Shown piece by piece: positions 1 to 7,928 of a stretch of 64,000 bases of DNA. The notes beneath the pieces were generated by a model. That model did no database searches. It saw only the letters and a program-made list of their open reading frames with translations, and was not told where the DNA came from. The number at the start of each line of letters is the position of its first letter. The stretch's first letter is position 1. The position numbers and the translations under genes are program-made. Source of the DNA: Chryseobacterium sp. MA9 (GTDB taxonomy: Bacteria; Bacteroidota; Bacteroidia; Flavobacteriales; Weeksellaceae); NCBI RefSeq assembly GCF_024399315.1, contig NZ_CP075170.1:4340001-4404000 (forward strand), read 5' to 3'.

Positions 1-460
1 CCGTAATTGCTTTTGTAATTGTTTGGTTTATTGGGATTTCGTCGGTACTTTCAGCTAGGAAATAAGAGGGTACATCAAAACCTGTTTTCTGGGCATACTC
101 CAATACTAAAAGCTTATTAATATGAGCTCTAGTTTGTTTATTCACATGGTTTTTAGATTCTAAAGTACGAAGTACATAGTCTTCAAGCCAATGTTGGACT
201 TCATTCATATGAATATTTATAGAGGTATTATTGTATTGTAAACGTTTAAATTGTAATCCCCCTCTTCTATACCATACACTATAAATATCATCAAGAAAAA
301 AACTGTTCTTCTGACTTTGTAAAAAGAACCTTTTTTTTAGAATTTTGATTACAAAAACTTCATCTTCATGAATATGAATAAAGTCTTTATTCATTGAAGT
401 GAGATAACGCATAACTTCAATCGCTGTTCTGTCATTATCATTTGAGAAAATCAGTATCAT
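1..460 (-). CDS. gwsG: Grasp-with-spasm ATP-grasp peptide maturase, N-terminal part
   Basis: Partial gene running off the left edge; 153 residues are visible, beginning MILIFSNDNDRTAIEVMRYL. The segment VWYRRGG near residue 64 is the pre-ATP-grasp motif seen in graspetide (microviridin-like) ligases, and the remainder matches the N-terminal third of Bacteroidota grasp-with-spasm maturases. These enzymes phosphorylate Asp/Glu side chains of a precursor peptide and join them to Ser, Thr or Lys as ester or amide cross-links. Its ATG overlaps the TGA of the upstream lipoprotein gene (ATGA at 457-460), so the two are probably translationally coupled. The ATP-binding domain and the expected SPASM partner (gwsS) would lie to the left, outside the window. 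Family assignment is from recognition of the N-terminus and of the precursor gene. Confidence 0.83.
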   Translation of the reverse strand, partial: MILIFSNDNDRTAIEVMRYLTSMNKDFIHIHEDEVFVIKILKKRFFLQSQKNSFFLDDIYSVWYRRGGLQFKRLQYNNTSINIHMNEVQHWLEDYVLRTLESKNHVNKQTRAHINKLLVLEYAQKTGFDVPSYFLAESTDEIPINQTITKAIT

Positions 461-1353
461 TTGGTTTTTAAACTATCGGCTAAATCTTTTGCTAATTTGT
501 TTCGGTATGTTAAACTTGGAAGTCCAATACCTTTTCGGTTATGGTTTACTTTTGATGAATCTTTTATATTTTCATATCCCTGATAAACTCCATAGGTATA
601 AGGAACTTTATGATGTAAGTTATTTCGATCTATCATAGCAGCATAGTCTCGAGGTCTGCATTTACCTGATTTTACATATTCTAATATTTTAGTTTTGAAA
701 TAAGTATAATATTCATCATAATCTGCCATATGTAGTAATAATACACCCATAGGCATAAAAACATCTCCATTCCATAAACCTATTTTTTGCATCGTTGGGA
801 AGTCATGGTTTTCAAATGTCCATTGAAGAAGCTCTGCATTCTTTTTATCATTCTTAAAAATATCCAATTTGTTTGTTCGTCCTCCATATTGGTCACGCTT
901 GAATGCAACAGTAAAGGAATCAACTAATTTTCTATTGAGACTTTTTTCCCATTTTGCAATATGTTTTTCTATTTCAAGACTATCAATATTATATTTCTTA
1001 TAAAGCTTGATGAAATGCGCATCTTGTTTTTTATATTTCCAATAAGGTGCTACTAAAGGAATTAATTTGTAAAGATTTTTTTTGCCTCCAAATTTTTTAT
1101 GGTATTTGTTTGCAAGTCTGATATAGGTTTCATATTCCTCAATACGTTCTTGGTTCAAAGGGCGATATCTTCTAAACAGCTTCTTATATAAGACTACAGC
1201 TTTTTCAGGTTGTTTTGCAATCCTGTAGATACTATCAATCTCGTTTACTTTATTATAATATTGAATATAATTTCGATTTTTGCAGGAACTAAAGAATAAA
1301 CAAAGAATCAAATAGCTTATATATTTTAAATGAAGATTTTGATTTTGTTTCAT
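457..1353 (-). CDS. Uncharacterised lipoprotein in the grasp-with-spasm operon
   Basis: 298 residues with a lipoprotein signal: a hydrophobic segment (residues 11-21) ending FFSSC, with Cys24 as the likely lipidation site. The mature part is basic, rich in Tyr, Lys and Asn, and looks helical; residues 30-75 resemble a tetratricopeptide-like start (KAVVLYKKLFRRYRPLNQER). I recognise no domain. It lies between the precursor and the ATP-grasp maturase and overlaps the latter by four bases, which strongly suggests a role in the same system, for example maturation at the membrane, export or self-protection. That role is inference from position only. Confidence 0.8.
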   Translation of the reverse strand: MKQNQNLHLKYISYLILCLFFSSCKNRNYIQYYNKVNEIDSIYRIAKQPEKAVVLYKKLFRRYRPLNQERIEEYETYIRLANKYHKKFGGKKNLYKLIPLVAPYWKYKKQDAHFIKLYKKYNIDSLEIEKHIAKWEKSLNRKLVDSFTVAFKRDQYGGRTNKLDIFKNDKKNAELLQWTFENHDFPTMQKIGLWNGDVFMPMGVLLLHMADYDEYYTYFKTKILEYVKSGKCRPRDYAAMIDRNNLHHKVPYTYGVYQGYENIKDSSKVNHNRKGIGLPSLTYRNKLAKDLADSLKTK

Positions 1354-1409
1354 ATTGCGTTATTATTGGGAGCAGAAGGATTTATTAATTATGAAGTAAC
1401 TGATAAAGA

Positions 1410-1442
1410 CAGGACTGTAGATTGATTATATACAGTCCTGTT
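1410..1442 (-). terminator. Hairpin between RiPP precursor and downstream maturation genes
   Basis: A perfect 10-bp stem (CAGGACTGTA at 1410-1419 with TACAGTCCTG at 1431-1440) with an 11-base loop lies just after the precursor stop codon. On the minus strand it is followed by TCTTTATC rather than a clean U-run, so it is likely a leaky terminator or an mRNA-stabilising 3' hairpin. Such an element would let the precursor be made in excess over the lipoprotein and maturase. Confidence 0.6.
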
Positions 1443-1456
1443 GATTTTATTTCCTG

Positions 1457-1669
1457 TTAATAAGGAGTGGTTGTACTAGGACCTTCAATCGTTAAAGTCA
1501 TTGTCTTAACACCATCTTTGTAATAAGCTGTATCAGAACAATTATTGCCACATTGAGTAGGCTCTGAAGTTCTTGCTGTATCAGCTCCCCCGTGAATGTT
1601 TTGCAGGTTTTTCATTTTCTTGTTTTCTAAAGAAGAGAAGTTTCTCTTCATTCCATTTAATTTTTTCAT
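1457..1669 (-). CDS. Grasp-with-spasm system precursor peptide
   Basis: 70-residue RiPP precursor. The leader ends in a double glycine (LENKKMKNLQNIHGG, Gly27-Gly28), the usual cleavage site for a C39-type peptidase/transporter. The 42-residue core is rich in Thr, Ser, Asp, Glu and Lys, the residues cross-linked in graspetides, and holds a CGNNC pair (Cys40, Cys44) and a TTT cluster next to the C-terminus (PSTTTPY). It is the first gene of a minus-strand operon followed by a lipoprotein and the ATP-grasp maturase. The start could also be Met7 (MKRNFSSLENKK), which keeps the leader motif. The mature cross-link pattern cannot be read from sequence. Confidence 0.85.
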   Translation of the reverse strand: MKKLNGMKRNFSSLENKKMKNLQNIHGGADTARTSEPTQCGNNCSDTAYYKDGVKTMTLTIEGPSTTTPY

Positions 1670-1792
1670 GTTGGTAAATTTTTAAATTTATATAGATCAT
1701 TTATGTCATGTAATCCCTGACATTGGGGTAAATAATTCTCATATTTATCATGTACTGTACACATACAATTTAAAAATGCAGAATGTATTTCG

Positions 1793-1815
1793 TCAACGTT
1801 GATGGTTCAAAACTA
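1793..1815 (-). promoter_or_regulatory. Possible promoter and palindrome upstream of the RiPP operon
   Basis: Read on the minus strand, TAGTTTTG (1815-1808) fits the Bacteroidota -7 element TAnnTTTG. No good TTG is present at the -33 distance. A perfect palindrome, TCAACGTTGA (1793-1802), lies where transcription would start and could be an operator. It would leave a leader of about 130 bases before the precursor. Confidence 0.35.
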
Positions 1816-2555
1816 AAAATTATTACATCACTTCAGTGGGAAAATATGTAAGTGATTTGTTTTTTTTCTGTACACAAATACATATGGAAACAGGGAATAC
1901 ATCACAGGATTTAGTGAAATATTTGAAACTTAAAAAAGTATAAAGGAAAGTTTGACCGCATGAAGAAAATATCAAAAGATAACAGCATGTTGTAAAGTAA
2001 TATTTTCTATTGTACAATACAGAAGAATAATCAAATTTATACTGAAAATAAGAGGTTAGCGAACTCATTTTGAAAGGAATTTGTATCTTTCTAATGATGT
2101 TGTTCGTAAAAAAGTAATGGTTTTGAATGAAAAATGATCATGAAATCGTATAAATTTTCACAAAAAAAGTTCTGATTTTATGCTTATTCGTGTCTAAGAG
2201 GCTATAATAAGTCATAAAAATGAAGCTTTTGACCTAAGGAGAAAATAAAGTATAGCCGTAAAACGCAGTCACTGTTTATTCAGAAAATACTCTTGAAAAA
2301 AGTCTGAAACCATATTTTAATTGAGACCAAACTTCTTTTTAATGGATATTTGGTCATTCTATACTTTTCTATCTTGTGCATTGCGGATTAATCGAAAACA
2401 GGGGCTATATGTGGGAATGATCCAAACAGCTGATCATAAAATTCTAAAATACAATAGCTATAATCATGAATTTGGCTGTACTTCTAAAGAATATAATGAG
2501 CTGATTTGACAGGATAAAGGTAATTTTACCGCCCATTTTAAAAAAGAAAAGAAGT
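1816..2555. other. Long A/T-rich spacer without a convincing gene
   Basis: About 740 bases between the RiPP operon and the DUF4303 cluster. Short open frames exist on both strands. The best, plus-strand 2342-2509 (starting MDIWSFYTFL and ending SKEYNELI), is 55 codons from an ATG or 62 from an upstream TTG. I recognise no family in it, and it may be a remnant of a small accessory gene. No promoter matching TTG-N20-TAnnTTTG was seen for the plus-strand cluster. Confidence 0.4.
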
Positions 2556-3089
2556 ATGGATTTTGAAATTTTGAAACAGCAGATAGAAGATGCTGCCAGG
2601 AAAGCTTTTTTAGAAGTGTATGATAAACATGGAGGAGAAGAGATTTACAGCTTTGCATTGTATAGTGATGAAGGTGCAATGACGGTTTGTCCTGCAGCCA
2701 ATACTATGAAAGTAATGGAAACTGTGGATAAGGATGATGCTCTTTATTATAAATACGAACCGGCAGAATGGGCCTATGAAATGGAAGGAGCTGATGAAGA
2801 ATTCAATAAAATCTGTACTCAGCTGAGAGCAGAACTGGATAAACATGATGACGATGATCAATGGTTTGAAAGTTTTCAGGCTAAGTTGTATTCCATTTGT
2901 ATTGAAGTATTGGAAAAACTTAAAAATGAAAACTTTTTCACAAAGATCACTGGCAAAGATATTTTCCTGATTTTCACCGTTTCTGATTATGAGTTTGAGA
3001 AAGAAGAATTGAAAAATCTTATCACAAGACTTAATAATAATGAATACAAAAGTGAATATTTGGGTTGGATGGCTACCTGGGGCAATTAA
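2556..3089 (+). CDS. DUF4303 domain-containing protein
   Basis: 177 residues spanning essentially one DUF4303 domain. Recognisable family features are the N-terminal helix, the strand EIYSFALYSDEGAMTVCPAANT (residues about 29-50), and the PAEWAYE segment near residue 69. The protein is soluble, acidic and has no signal peptide. DUF4303 proteins have no established biochemical function; they often lie among small accessory proteins in toxin-immunity-like neighbourhoods, as here next to DMP19/DUF4375. It is first in a co-directional cluster with 40 bases to the next gene. An immunity or accessory role is inference. Confidence 0.85.
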   Translation: MDFEILKQQIEDAARKAFLEVYDKHGGEEIYSFALYSDEGAMTVCPAANTMKVMETVDKDDALYYKYEPAEWAYEMEGADEEFNKICTQLRAELDKHDDDDQWFESFQAKLYSICIEVLEKLKNENFFTKITGKDIFLIFTVSDYEFEKEELKNLITRLNNNEYKSEYLGWMATWGN

Positions 3090-3128
3090 AAGAATGACGA
3101 ATAAAAAAAACACTTTAAATATATACGT

Positions 3129-3665
3129 ATGAAGCCAGATAAAATAATTGTCTCAGAAGCCTCTTATAAAAGCAGTGAGCCTTATGATATAATCCGCTCC
3201 AATATCTCTGTGGTAAGCCTCTTAGACGAAGAAGGAATAGAAGAAGAGAATATGCATGAAGATTCAATCACCAGTTACTATGTGGATTATTACATCAGTC
3301 AGTATAAAAACGGGAACTTTTCACAGTTTGTATGGAATTCAGGATGGTCAGCAGAACTTAATAAGATCATTGAAGAAGGTTTAAAGAAAATAGGAGCTCA
3401 AAAACATTTGGATTTGTTTCTGGAACAGTCCTTAAAGGTGGAGAGCTTAAATAAGAAGGAATTGGAAAAGTTTTTGGAAAGCGAATATTTTGGTTCCAAT
3501 CCAACAAGAGATGCCTTGAAAAATGATTCATTTTACGACCTTGAGGAAAACTTAACAGGACTTCATGCCCAATGGTTAAAAAATCATCCGGATCTGAAAG
3601 TTCTGACTATCGATGACATGTTTTCAGAGCTTGAGAAATGGGTAGGAAGGGAAATCGAGAGATAA
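3129..3665 (+). CDS. DMP19 / DUF4375 family protein
   Basis: 178 residues. The hallmark is YYVDYYISQYKNGNFSQFVW at about residues 51-70, the conserved core of the DMP19 (DUF4375) family, followed by helices ending in a short acidic C-terminal region. The founding Neisseria protein is a DNA-mimic that interferes with a transcription factor, but most bacterial members are uncharacterised and several occur with polymorphic-toxin immunity genes. Acidic overall, no signal peptide. It is 39 bases downstream of the DUF4303 gene and 14 bases upstream of the next. Confidence 0.83.
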   Translation: MKPDKIIVSEASYKSSEPYDIIRSNISVVSLLDEEGIEEENMHEDSITSYYVDYYISQYKNGNFSQFVWNSGWSAELNKIIEEGLKKIGAQKHLDLFLEQSLKVESLNKKELEKFLESEYFGSNPTRDALKNDSFYDLEENLTGLHAQWLKNHPDLKVLTIDDMFSELEKWVGREIER

Positions 3666-3679
3666 TATTGAATTCTTAA

Positions 3680-4231
3680 ATGAATAGAGTTATGGAAGAC
3701 CTTAAGAAACTTAATATTGAATTTGAAAACTATCTGGATGAAATTAGCGTACCGCTTACTGAAGATCTGATTCACTTGTTGGAAGGTAAAGGAATTAATT
3801 ACCTTAGCGGCAATACTCAATCCGATATCAAAGCTTTTTATTTTGAATATGAATTTGAATATCTGAATATCATCTTCTGGGGTGTTAACAGTAAAGGTAA
3901 AATCGAAACAGAAACAATCTCCCTGCCAGCAAAAAAGAACAAGAATGATGATGAAAAGTGGACTGCATTGATTCCAGAAGAAATATGGCAGAAAGCTTCA
4001 GATTTTCAGGATGATTATGAAGAGGATGATTTTGATGAAATTCTGGATGAATATAATGATGAAAAGTACCGCCTGTTTGAACAATGGTTTATTACATGCT
4101 GGAAAAAAGCATCAGAACAGACCAATATACAAATGGATGCCTATTTTTCCATTCATGACAGCTATTTCAAAACAGATCTGAATACTCTGAAAACCCTTAA
4201 TGAGGATGAAATTGACCAGCGTTTTGAATAG
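3680..4231 (+). CDS. Acidic hypothetical protein in DUF4303/DMP19 cluster
   Basis: 183 residues, cytoplasmic, strongly acidic in the middle (DFQDDYEEDDFDEILDEYND, about residues 112-131). I recognise no domain. Length and composition are close to those of the two preceding proteins, and all three may be accessory or immunity-like. It begins 14 bases after the DMP19 stop. An alternative start is Met5 (MEDLKKLN). Nothing in the sequence identifies a catalytic site. Confidence 0.75.
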   Translation: MNRVMEDLKKLNIEFENYLDEISVPLTEDLIHLLEGKGINYLSGNTQSDIKAFYFEYEFEYLNIIFWGVNSKGKIETETISLPAKKNKNDDEKWTALIPEEIWQKASDFQDDYEEDDFDEILDEYNDEKYRLFEQWFITCWKKASEQTNIQMDAYFSIHDSYFKTDLNTLKTLNEDEIDQRFE

Positions 4232-4304
4232 ATGGAATCTTTGATAAATCTATTTTTATAGCAGTAAACTCCAAATCAAATTATCAACAACAATTATATT
4301 AATT

Positions 4305-4784
4305 ATGAACAATTACAAATTTTACAAACAAGAAGGAAACCAATATATCTTTAAAAACCAGCCTGTATTTGTAATGGTGCTTTGTATTTTCTTTCTGATC
4401 GTAGCAGGATTACTTTTTAATAGTGTAAGAACTCTTAGCTATGTCCTTATTGCAGTGGTAGTACTTATTTTGATTAATTTTTTCACCAAGAAATTCATCA
4501 TTGATATGGACCGAATGACCATTACAGGAAAACACACCATTTTTGTTCCGGCGAGAACCTATCCGATAGAAAATTTCAGAAATTTTCATGTACTGGCAAC
4601 AAAATACATGGGTTTTATTACCACCAATGTAATACTGTCTATTTATTTTGAAGTAGAGGGTAAAGAAAAGAAGCTTACGATAGGGCAGGCCATTACTCAA
4701 AAAGGGATACAGAAAATGGTAAACGAAACAGAAGATATTATGAACATCAATAATCCTGAGAATGGACATCAGAGACCGCTATAA
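4305..4784 (+). CDS. Small membrane protein, two N-terminal helices
   Basis: 159 residues. Two hydrophobic segments (about residues 22-40 and 44-61) are followed by a soluble beta-rich domain of about 95 residues (starting KKFIIDMDRMTITGKHTIFV). This layout resembles bacterial PH-like membrane proteins, but I cannot assign a family. Its stop overlaps the start of the next gene by 23 bases, and that gene encodes a protein of the same architecture, so the pair may form a hetero-oligomer or have arisen by duplication. Confidence 0.75.
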   Translation: MNNYKFYKQEGNQYIFKNQPVFVMVLCIFFLIVAGLLFNSVRTLSYVLIAVVVLILINFFTKKFIIDMDRMTITGKHTIFVPARTYPIENFRNFHVLATKYMGFITTNVILSIYFEVEGKEKKLTIGQAITQKGIQKMVNETEDIMNINNPENGHQRPL

Positions 4785-5280
4785 ATTTGAAGAAAACGGA
4801 AGTGAAATAAGCTTTATGCCCAATTACAGTTTCCTGCGTACATTGGTATGGTGGCTGGTATTGGGTGTGATTGCTCTTCCTGTGATCATCTATTATTTTA
4901 TGGATAAAATGTCCGGAGACCAATTCAAAATTGCAATGATATTATGGGCAATTTACATGATCTACTTCCTGTTTGACCTGGTTTTCAGAGTTCCGGTAAA
5001 ATTTATTTTTGATAAATCAGAGAAGTGTATCTACAGAAAGCTCCTACTCTCCAAAAAACTGATGAATTTTGATGAAATGACCTATTTTGTGAATGATGAA
5101 AGAGGAACATACTATTATTCAATAGGAAAAAAGAGAAATCAGTTTGTGAAAAATTACAGGATCAGCAATTATTTTTCAGGATCAAAAGCTTCAGAAAGAA
5201 GAGAGGATGAATACATCAAAGAAATATTGTGTCCGGTTTTAATTGCTATCGGGATTCCTCTCAACAGTGAAGAACAATAA
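4762..5280 (+). CDS. Membrane protein related in layout to its upstream neighbour
   Basis: 172 residues. Both this protein and its neighbour start with YKF(Y/E) and a short polar stretch, then two membrane helices (here about residues 26-47 and 56-74), then a soluble domain starting VKFIFDKSEKCIYRK, comparable to KKFIIDMDRMTITGK in the neighbour. Function unknown. The ATG at 4762 is in a different frame inside the last 23 bases of the preceding gene, implying translational coupling. It is last in the cluster, 134 bases before a strong bidirectional terminator. Confidence 0.75.
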   Translation: MDIRDRYKFEENGSEISFMPNYSFLRTLVWWLVLGVIALPVIIYYFMDKMSGDQFKIAMILWAIYMIYFLFDLVFRVPVKFIFDKSEKCIYRKLLLSKKLMNFDEMTYFVNDERGTYYYSIGKKRNQFVKNYRISNYFSGSKASERREDEYIKEILCPVLIAIGIPLNSEEQ

Positions 5281-5414
5281 TAAGAAGGATAAAAACTAAT
5301 ACGATGAAGAATTCAGGTATAACCATTCCCTTCCTCTGGAGGGGTGACAGAAATTCAAAGAATTTTTGACGGGGTGGTTTATATGCAGCAAAAAATCAAC
5401 TTTTACTACTCAAT

Positions 5415-5453
5415 AAAAAATCCGGCGGTTTCGAAGAAACCGCCGGATTTTTT
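5415..5453. terminator. Bidirectional terminator
   Basis: A-run, 18-bp near-perfect stem (AAAAAATCCGGCGGTTTC with its complement), GAA loop and T-run. It separates the converging plus-strand membrane-protein cluster from the minus-strand transketolase genes and should work in both directions. Confidence 0.92.
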
Positions 5454-5472
5454 CTATATAAAATAGCTTATA

Positions 5473-6417
5473 TTAAGCTAAAATTCTTTTTACAGCTTCT
5501 TTTACTGCAGCAGCATCAATTTTATACTTCTTCATCAATTCTGCTGGTGTTGCAGACTCTCCGAAAGTATCGTTTACCGCTACAAATTCTTGTTTTGTAG
5601 GTCTTTTTCTTGCAAGCATACCTGCAACAGACTCTCCTAAACCTCCAAGGTAGTTGTGCTCCTCAGCTGTTACAATTTTACCTGTTTTTTCAACAGATTT
5701 TAAGATGATTTCTTCGTCAAGAGGTTTAATCGTGTGAATGTTGATTACCTCACAAGAAATACCTTCTTTCTCAAGCTCATCAGCAGCTACAAGAGACTCC
5801 CATACAAGGTGTCCTGTTGCAACAATCGTTACATCAGTTCCTTCCTGAAGCATAATTCCTTTTCCGATCTCGAAAGGCATATCTTCCGGAATGAAAACAG
5901 GAACTACCGGTCTTCCGAATCTTAAATATACAGGACCTTCAAAATCTGCAATCGCTAAGGTAGCAGCTTTAGTCTGGTTGTAGTCACAAGTGTTGATAAC
6001 CGTCATTCCAGGAAGCATTTTCATCATACCAATGTCTTCAAGAACCTGGTGAGTAGCTCCATCTTCTCCTAAAGTAAGACCTGCGTGAGATGCACAGATT
6101 TTTACATTTTTGTTAGAATAAGCAATAGATTGACGGATCTGATCATATACTCTTGAAGTAGAGAAGTTAGCAAAAGTTCCTGTAAAAGGAATTTTCCCTG
6201 TAATACTAAGACCTGCTGCAATTCCCATCATGTTAGCTTCTGCAATCCCTATCTGGAAGAATCTTTCCGGAGCCTTCTCAATGAATTTCTCCATTTTCAA
6301 AGAACCGATAAGGTCTGCGCAAAGTGCTACTACATTAGGATTTTTGTCCGCTAGTTCTGCTAATCCTGCTCCGAATCCTGAACGAGTGTCCTTTTTTTCT
6401 GTATATGTATATTTCAT
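5473..6417 (-). CDS. Transketolase, C-terminal subunit
   Basis: 314 residues. Carries the pyrimidine-binding domain (KNPNVVALCADLIGS, then HAGLTLGEDGATHQ near residue 110) and the C-terminal transketolase domain (GTDVTIVATGHLVWES). With the N-terminal subunit upstream it forms the split transketolase that exchanges two-carbon units between sugar phosphates in the pentose phosphate pathway, using thiamine diphosphate. It starts 30 bases after the N-terminal subunit gene ends, consistent with co-transcription. The split arrangement is normal for many Bacteroidota and is not a broken gene. Confidence 0.95.
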   Translation of the reverse strand: MKYTYTEKKDTRSGFGAGLAELADKNPNVVALCADLIGSLKMEKFIEKAPERFFQIGIAEANMMGIAAGLSITGKIPFTGTFANFSTSRVYDQIRQSIAYSNKNVKICASHAGLTLGEDGATHQVLEDIGMMKMLPGMTVINTCDYNQTKAATLAIADFEGPVYLRFGRPVVPVFIPEDMPFEIGKGIMLQEGTDVTIVATGHLVWESLVAADELEKEGISCEVINIHTIKPLDEEIILKSVEKTGKIVTAEEHNYLGGLGESVAGMLARKRPTKQEFVAVNDTFGESATPAELMKKYKIDAAAVKEAVKRILA

Positions 6418-6447
6418 TTTTATTGTATTAATCGAGATATTAAGATA

Positions 6448-7299
6448 TTAGTAATCAGCCGGAGCTTCTAGGTACAATTGCTTGAATGCTGTGTCTAGCT
6501 GCTCATCATTAGGTGCTTTACCATGCCAAGCATGAGATCCCATCATATAATCAACTCCGTAACCCATTTCTGTATGAAGAAGGATGGCTACCGGCTTTCC
6601 TTTTCCTGTTTCTGTTTTTGCTCTCTCAAGGATTGCAATCACAGCTTCAAGATCATTACCGTTCTTTTCTTCCAAAACAATCCATCCAAATGCTTCAAGT
6701 TTAGCATGAAGATTTCCTAAGCTTAATACATCATCTGTATCCCCATCAATCTGACGGCCGTTATAGTCTATAGTAGAGATGATATTATCTACTTTTTTAG
6801 CAGCAGCATACATCAATGCTTCCCAAACCTGACCCTCCTGAAGTTCACCGTCTCCGTGAAGAGAGTAAACAAGAGATTGATCACCATCTAATTTTTTACC
6901 TTGAGCCACACCAAGAGCCACAGAAAGTCCTTGTCCAAGAGAACCTGAAGCAATTCTGATTCCTGGAAGTCCCTCATGAGTAGTCGGGTGTCCCTGTAAT
7001 CTTGAATCTAATTTTCTGAAAGTACTCAGTTCTTCAACAGGGAAAAAACCGAATCTTGCCAGTGTAGAGTAGAATACCGGAGAAATGTGTCCGTTTGATA
7101 GATAAAAATGATCTTCATTTTTGCCTTCCATTGTGAAAGGAAGTTTATAGTTCATTACCTTTCCATAAAGGGCTGTGAAGTACTCTGTACAACCTAAACT
7201 TCCGCCCGGGTGTCCTGAATTTACAGCATGAACCATTCTTAAAATGTCTCTTCTGATCTGCGTAGTAAGAGATTTTAGCTCTTCAATACTTTTACTCAT
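6448..7299 (-). CDS. Transketolase, N-terminal subunit
   Basis: 283 residues, covering the diphosphate-binding domain of transketolase. Visible signatures are HAVNSGHPGGSLGCTEYFTALY (residues about 23-44), YLSNGHISPVFYS, and the thiamine diphosphate/Mg motif starting GDGELQEGQVWEA near residue 150 and ending near the downstream Asn. It pairs with the C-terminal subunit encoded immediately downstream. The enzyme acts in the cytoplasm in the non-oxidative pentose phosphate pathway. The upstream hairpin at 7356-7384 isolates it from the preceding gene. Confidence 0.95.
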   Translation of the reverse strand: MSKSIEELKSLTTQIRRDILRMVHAVNSGHPGGSLGCTEYFTALYGKVMNYKLPFTMEGKNEDHFYLSNGHISPVFYSTLARFGFFPVEELSTFRKLDSRLQGHPTTHEGLPGIRIASGSLGQGLSVALGVAQGKKLDGDQSLVYSLHGDGELQEGQVWEALMYAAAKKVDNIISTIDYNGRQIDGDTDDVLSLGNLHAKLEAFGWIVLEEKNGNDLEAVIAILERAKTETGKGKPVAILLHTEMGYGVDYMMGSHAWHGKAPNDEQLDTAFKQLYLEAPADY

Positions 7300-7355
7300 T
7301 ATGTCTGATTTATTTGCACGCGAATTTACAATTTTTTACCGGCTTATGGAAATGT

Positions 7356-7384
7356 AAAAATCCGGATCTAAAAACCCGGATTTT
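7356..7384. terminator. Terminator hairpin
   Basis: Stem AAAATCCGG with CCGGATTTT around a loop of about 10 bases. It follows the secreted-protein gene ending at 7410 (minus strand) and precedes the transketolase operon. Confidence 0.85.
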
Positions 7385-7409
7385 GATTGATTTGATTATT
7401 TTCCCGCTT

Positions 7410-7928
7410 TTAGCAGCCTTCATTGAGGTAAACGGATATTTCTGTAACAATATTATTAACAAATTTAAAGCTTAATAGAGTTCCTGCCTGACTGTCTTCA
7501 ATATTAAAATAACCGGAATCTTTGATAGGTTTGCTATTGTCATCCCAATCCGGACGCACACTGAAGTTAGAATAGTTTCTGTAAGCATTGATAAGGTCAT
7601 CTCTTGTACTTCCAATCCCAATTCCACTTTTGGTTTTAAATTTTTTACTCGTTGTTGTCATGTAAGTAATAGAAGGAACACTCGGATTGGCTTCATTGAT
7701 ATAATTGTCGAAAAGATCAATCTGGATCGTTTCTCCATTATACTTTACTATATTTTTTTTCTCACCGCTAGAGTTCGTAAGTTTTGTTCCTGCTATTTTT
7801 TCAGCTTCAACCTTGGGCATAAAGACTTTAAACGGCCCGATTCTTAATGTTGATACTTCAAAATTTTCCTGAGCATTCATACACCCAAATGTTAATGCAA
7901 ACACACAGATTGATATAATTTTTTTCAT
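7410..7928 (-). CDS. Secreted hypothetical protein
   Basis: 172 residues with a signal peptide of about 19 residues (MKKIISICVFALTFGCMNAQ). The Cys16 context (TFGCMNAQ) could be read as a lipobox, but Ala-Gln cleavage is typical for Flavobacteriia secreted proteins. The mature part contains the stretch GIGIGSTRDDLINAYRNYSNF, resembling a short repeat found in Bacteroidota periplasmic proteins of unknown function that follow an evolving distance-to-target pattern. No catalytic motif is seen. It has its own terminator just downstream. Confidence 0.75.
   Translation of the reverse strand: MKKIISICVFALTFGCMNAQENFEVSTLRIGPFKVFMPKVEAEKIAGTKLTNSSGEKKNIVKYNGETIQIDLFDNYINEANPSVPSITYMTTTSKKFKTKSGIGIGSTRDDLINAYRNYSNFSVRPDWDDNSKPIKDSGYFNIEDSQAGTLLSFKFVNNIVTEISVYLNEGC

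Noticed and set aside
1823..2068. Minus-strand 81-codon open frame in the RiPP-DUF4303 spacer
   Set aside because: Composition is Cys/Phe/Ser/Tyr-rich from A/T-rich DNA, with no recognised family, promoter or neighbouring partner.
2610..3113. Long minus-strand frame of 167 codons under DUF4303
   Set aside because: It lies fully opposite the clear DUF4303 gene and is Phe/Ile-rich, the usual shadow of an acidic Glu/Lys-rich gene.
5473..7299. Transketolase as a broken gene split by a frameshift
   Set aside because: The two proteins have their own start codons, a clean 30-base spacer and complete domain boundaries; the split form is normal in this phylum.
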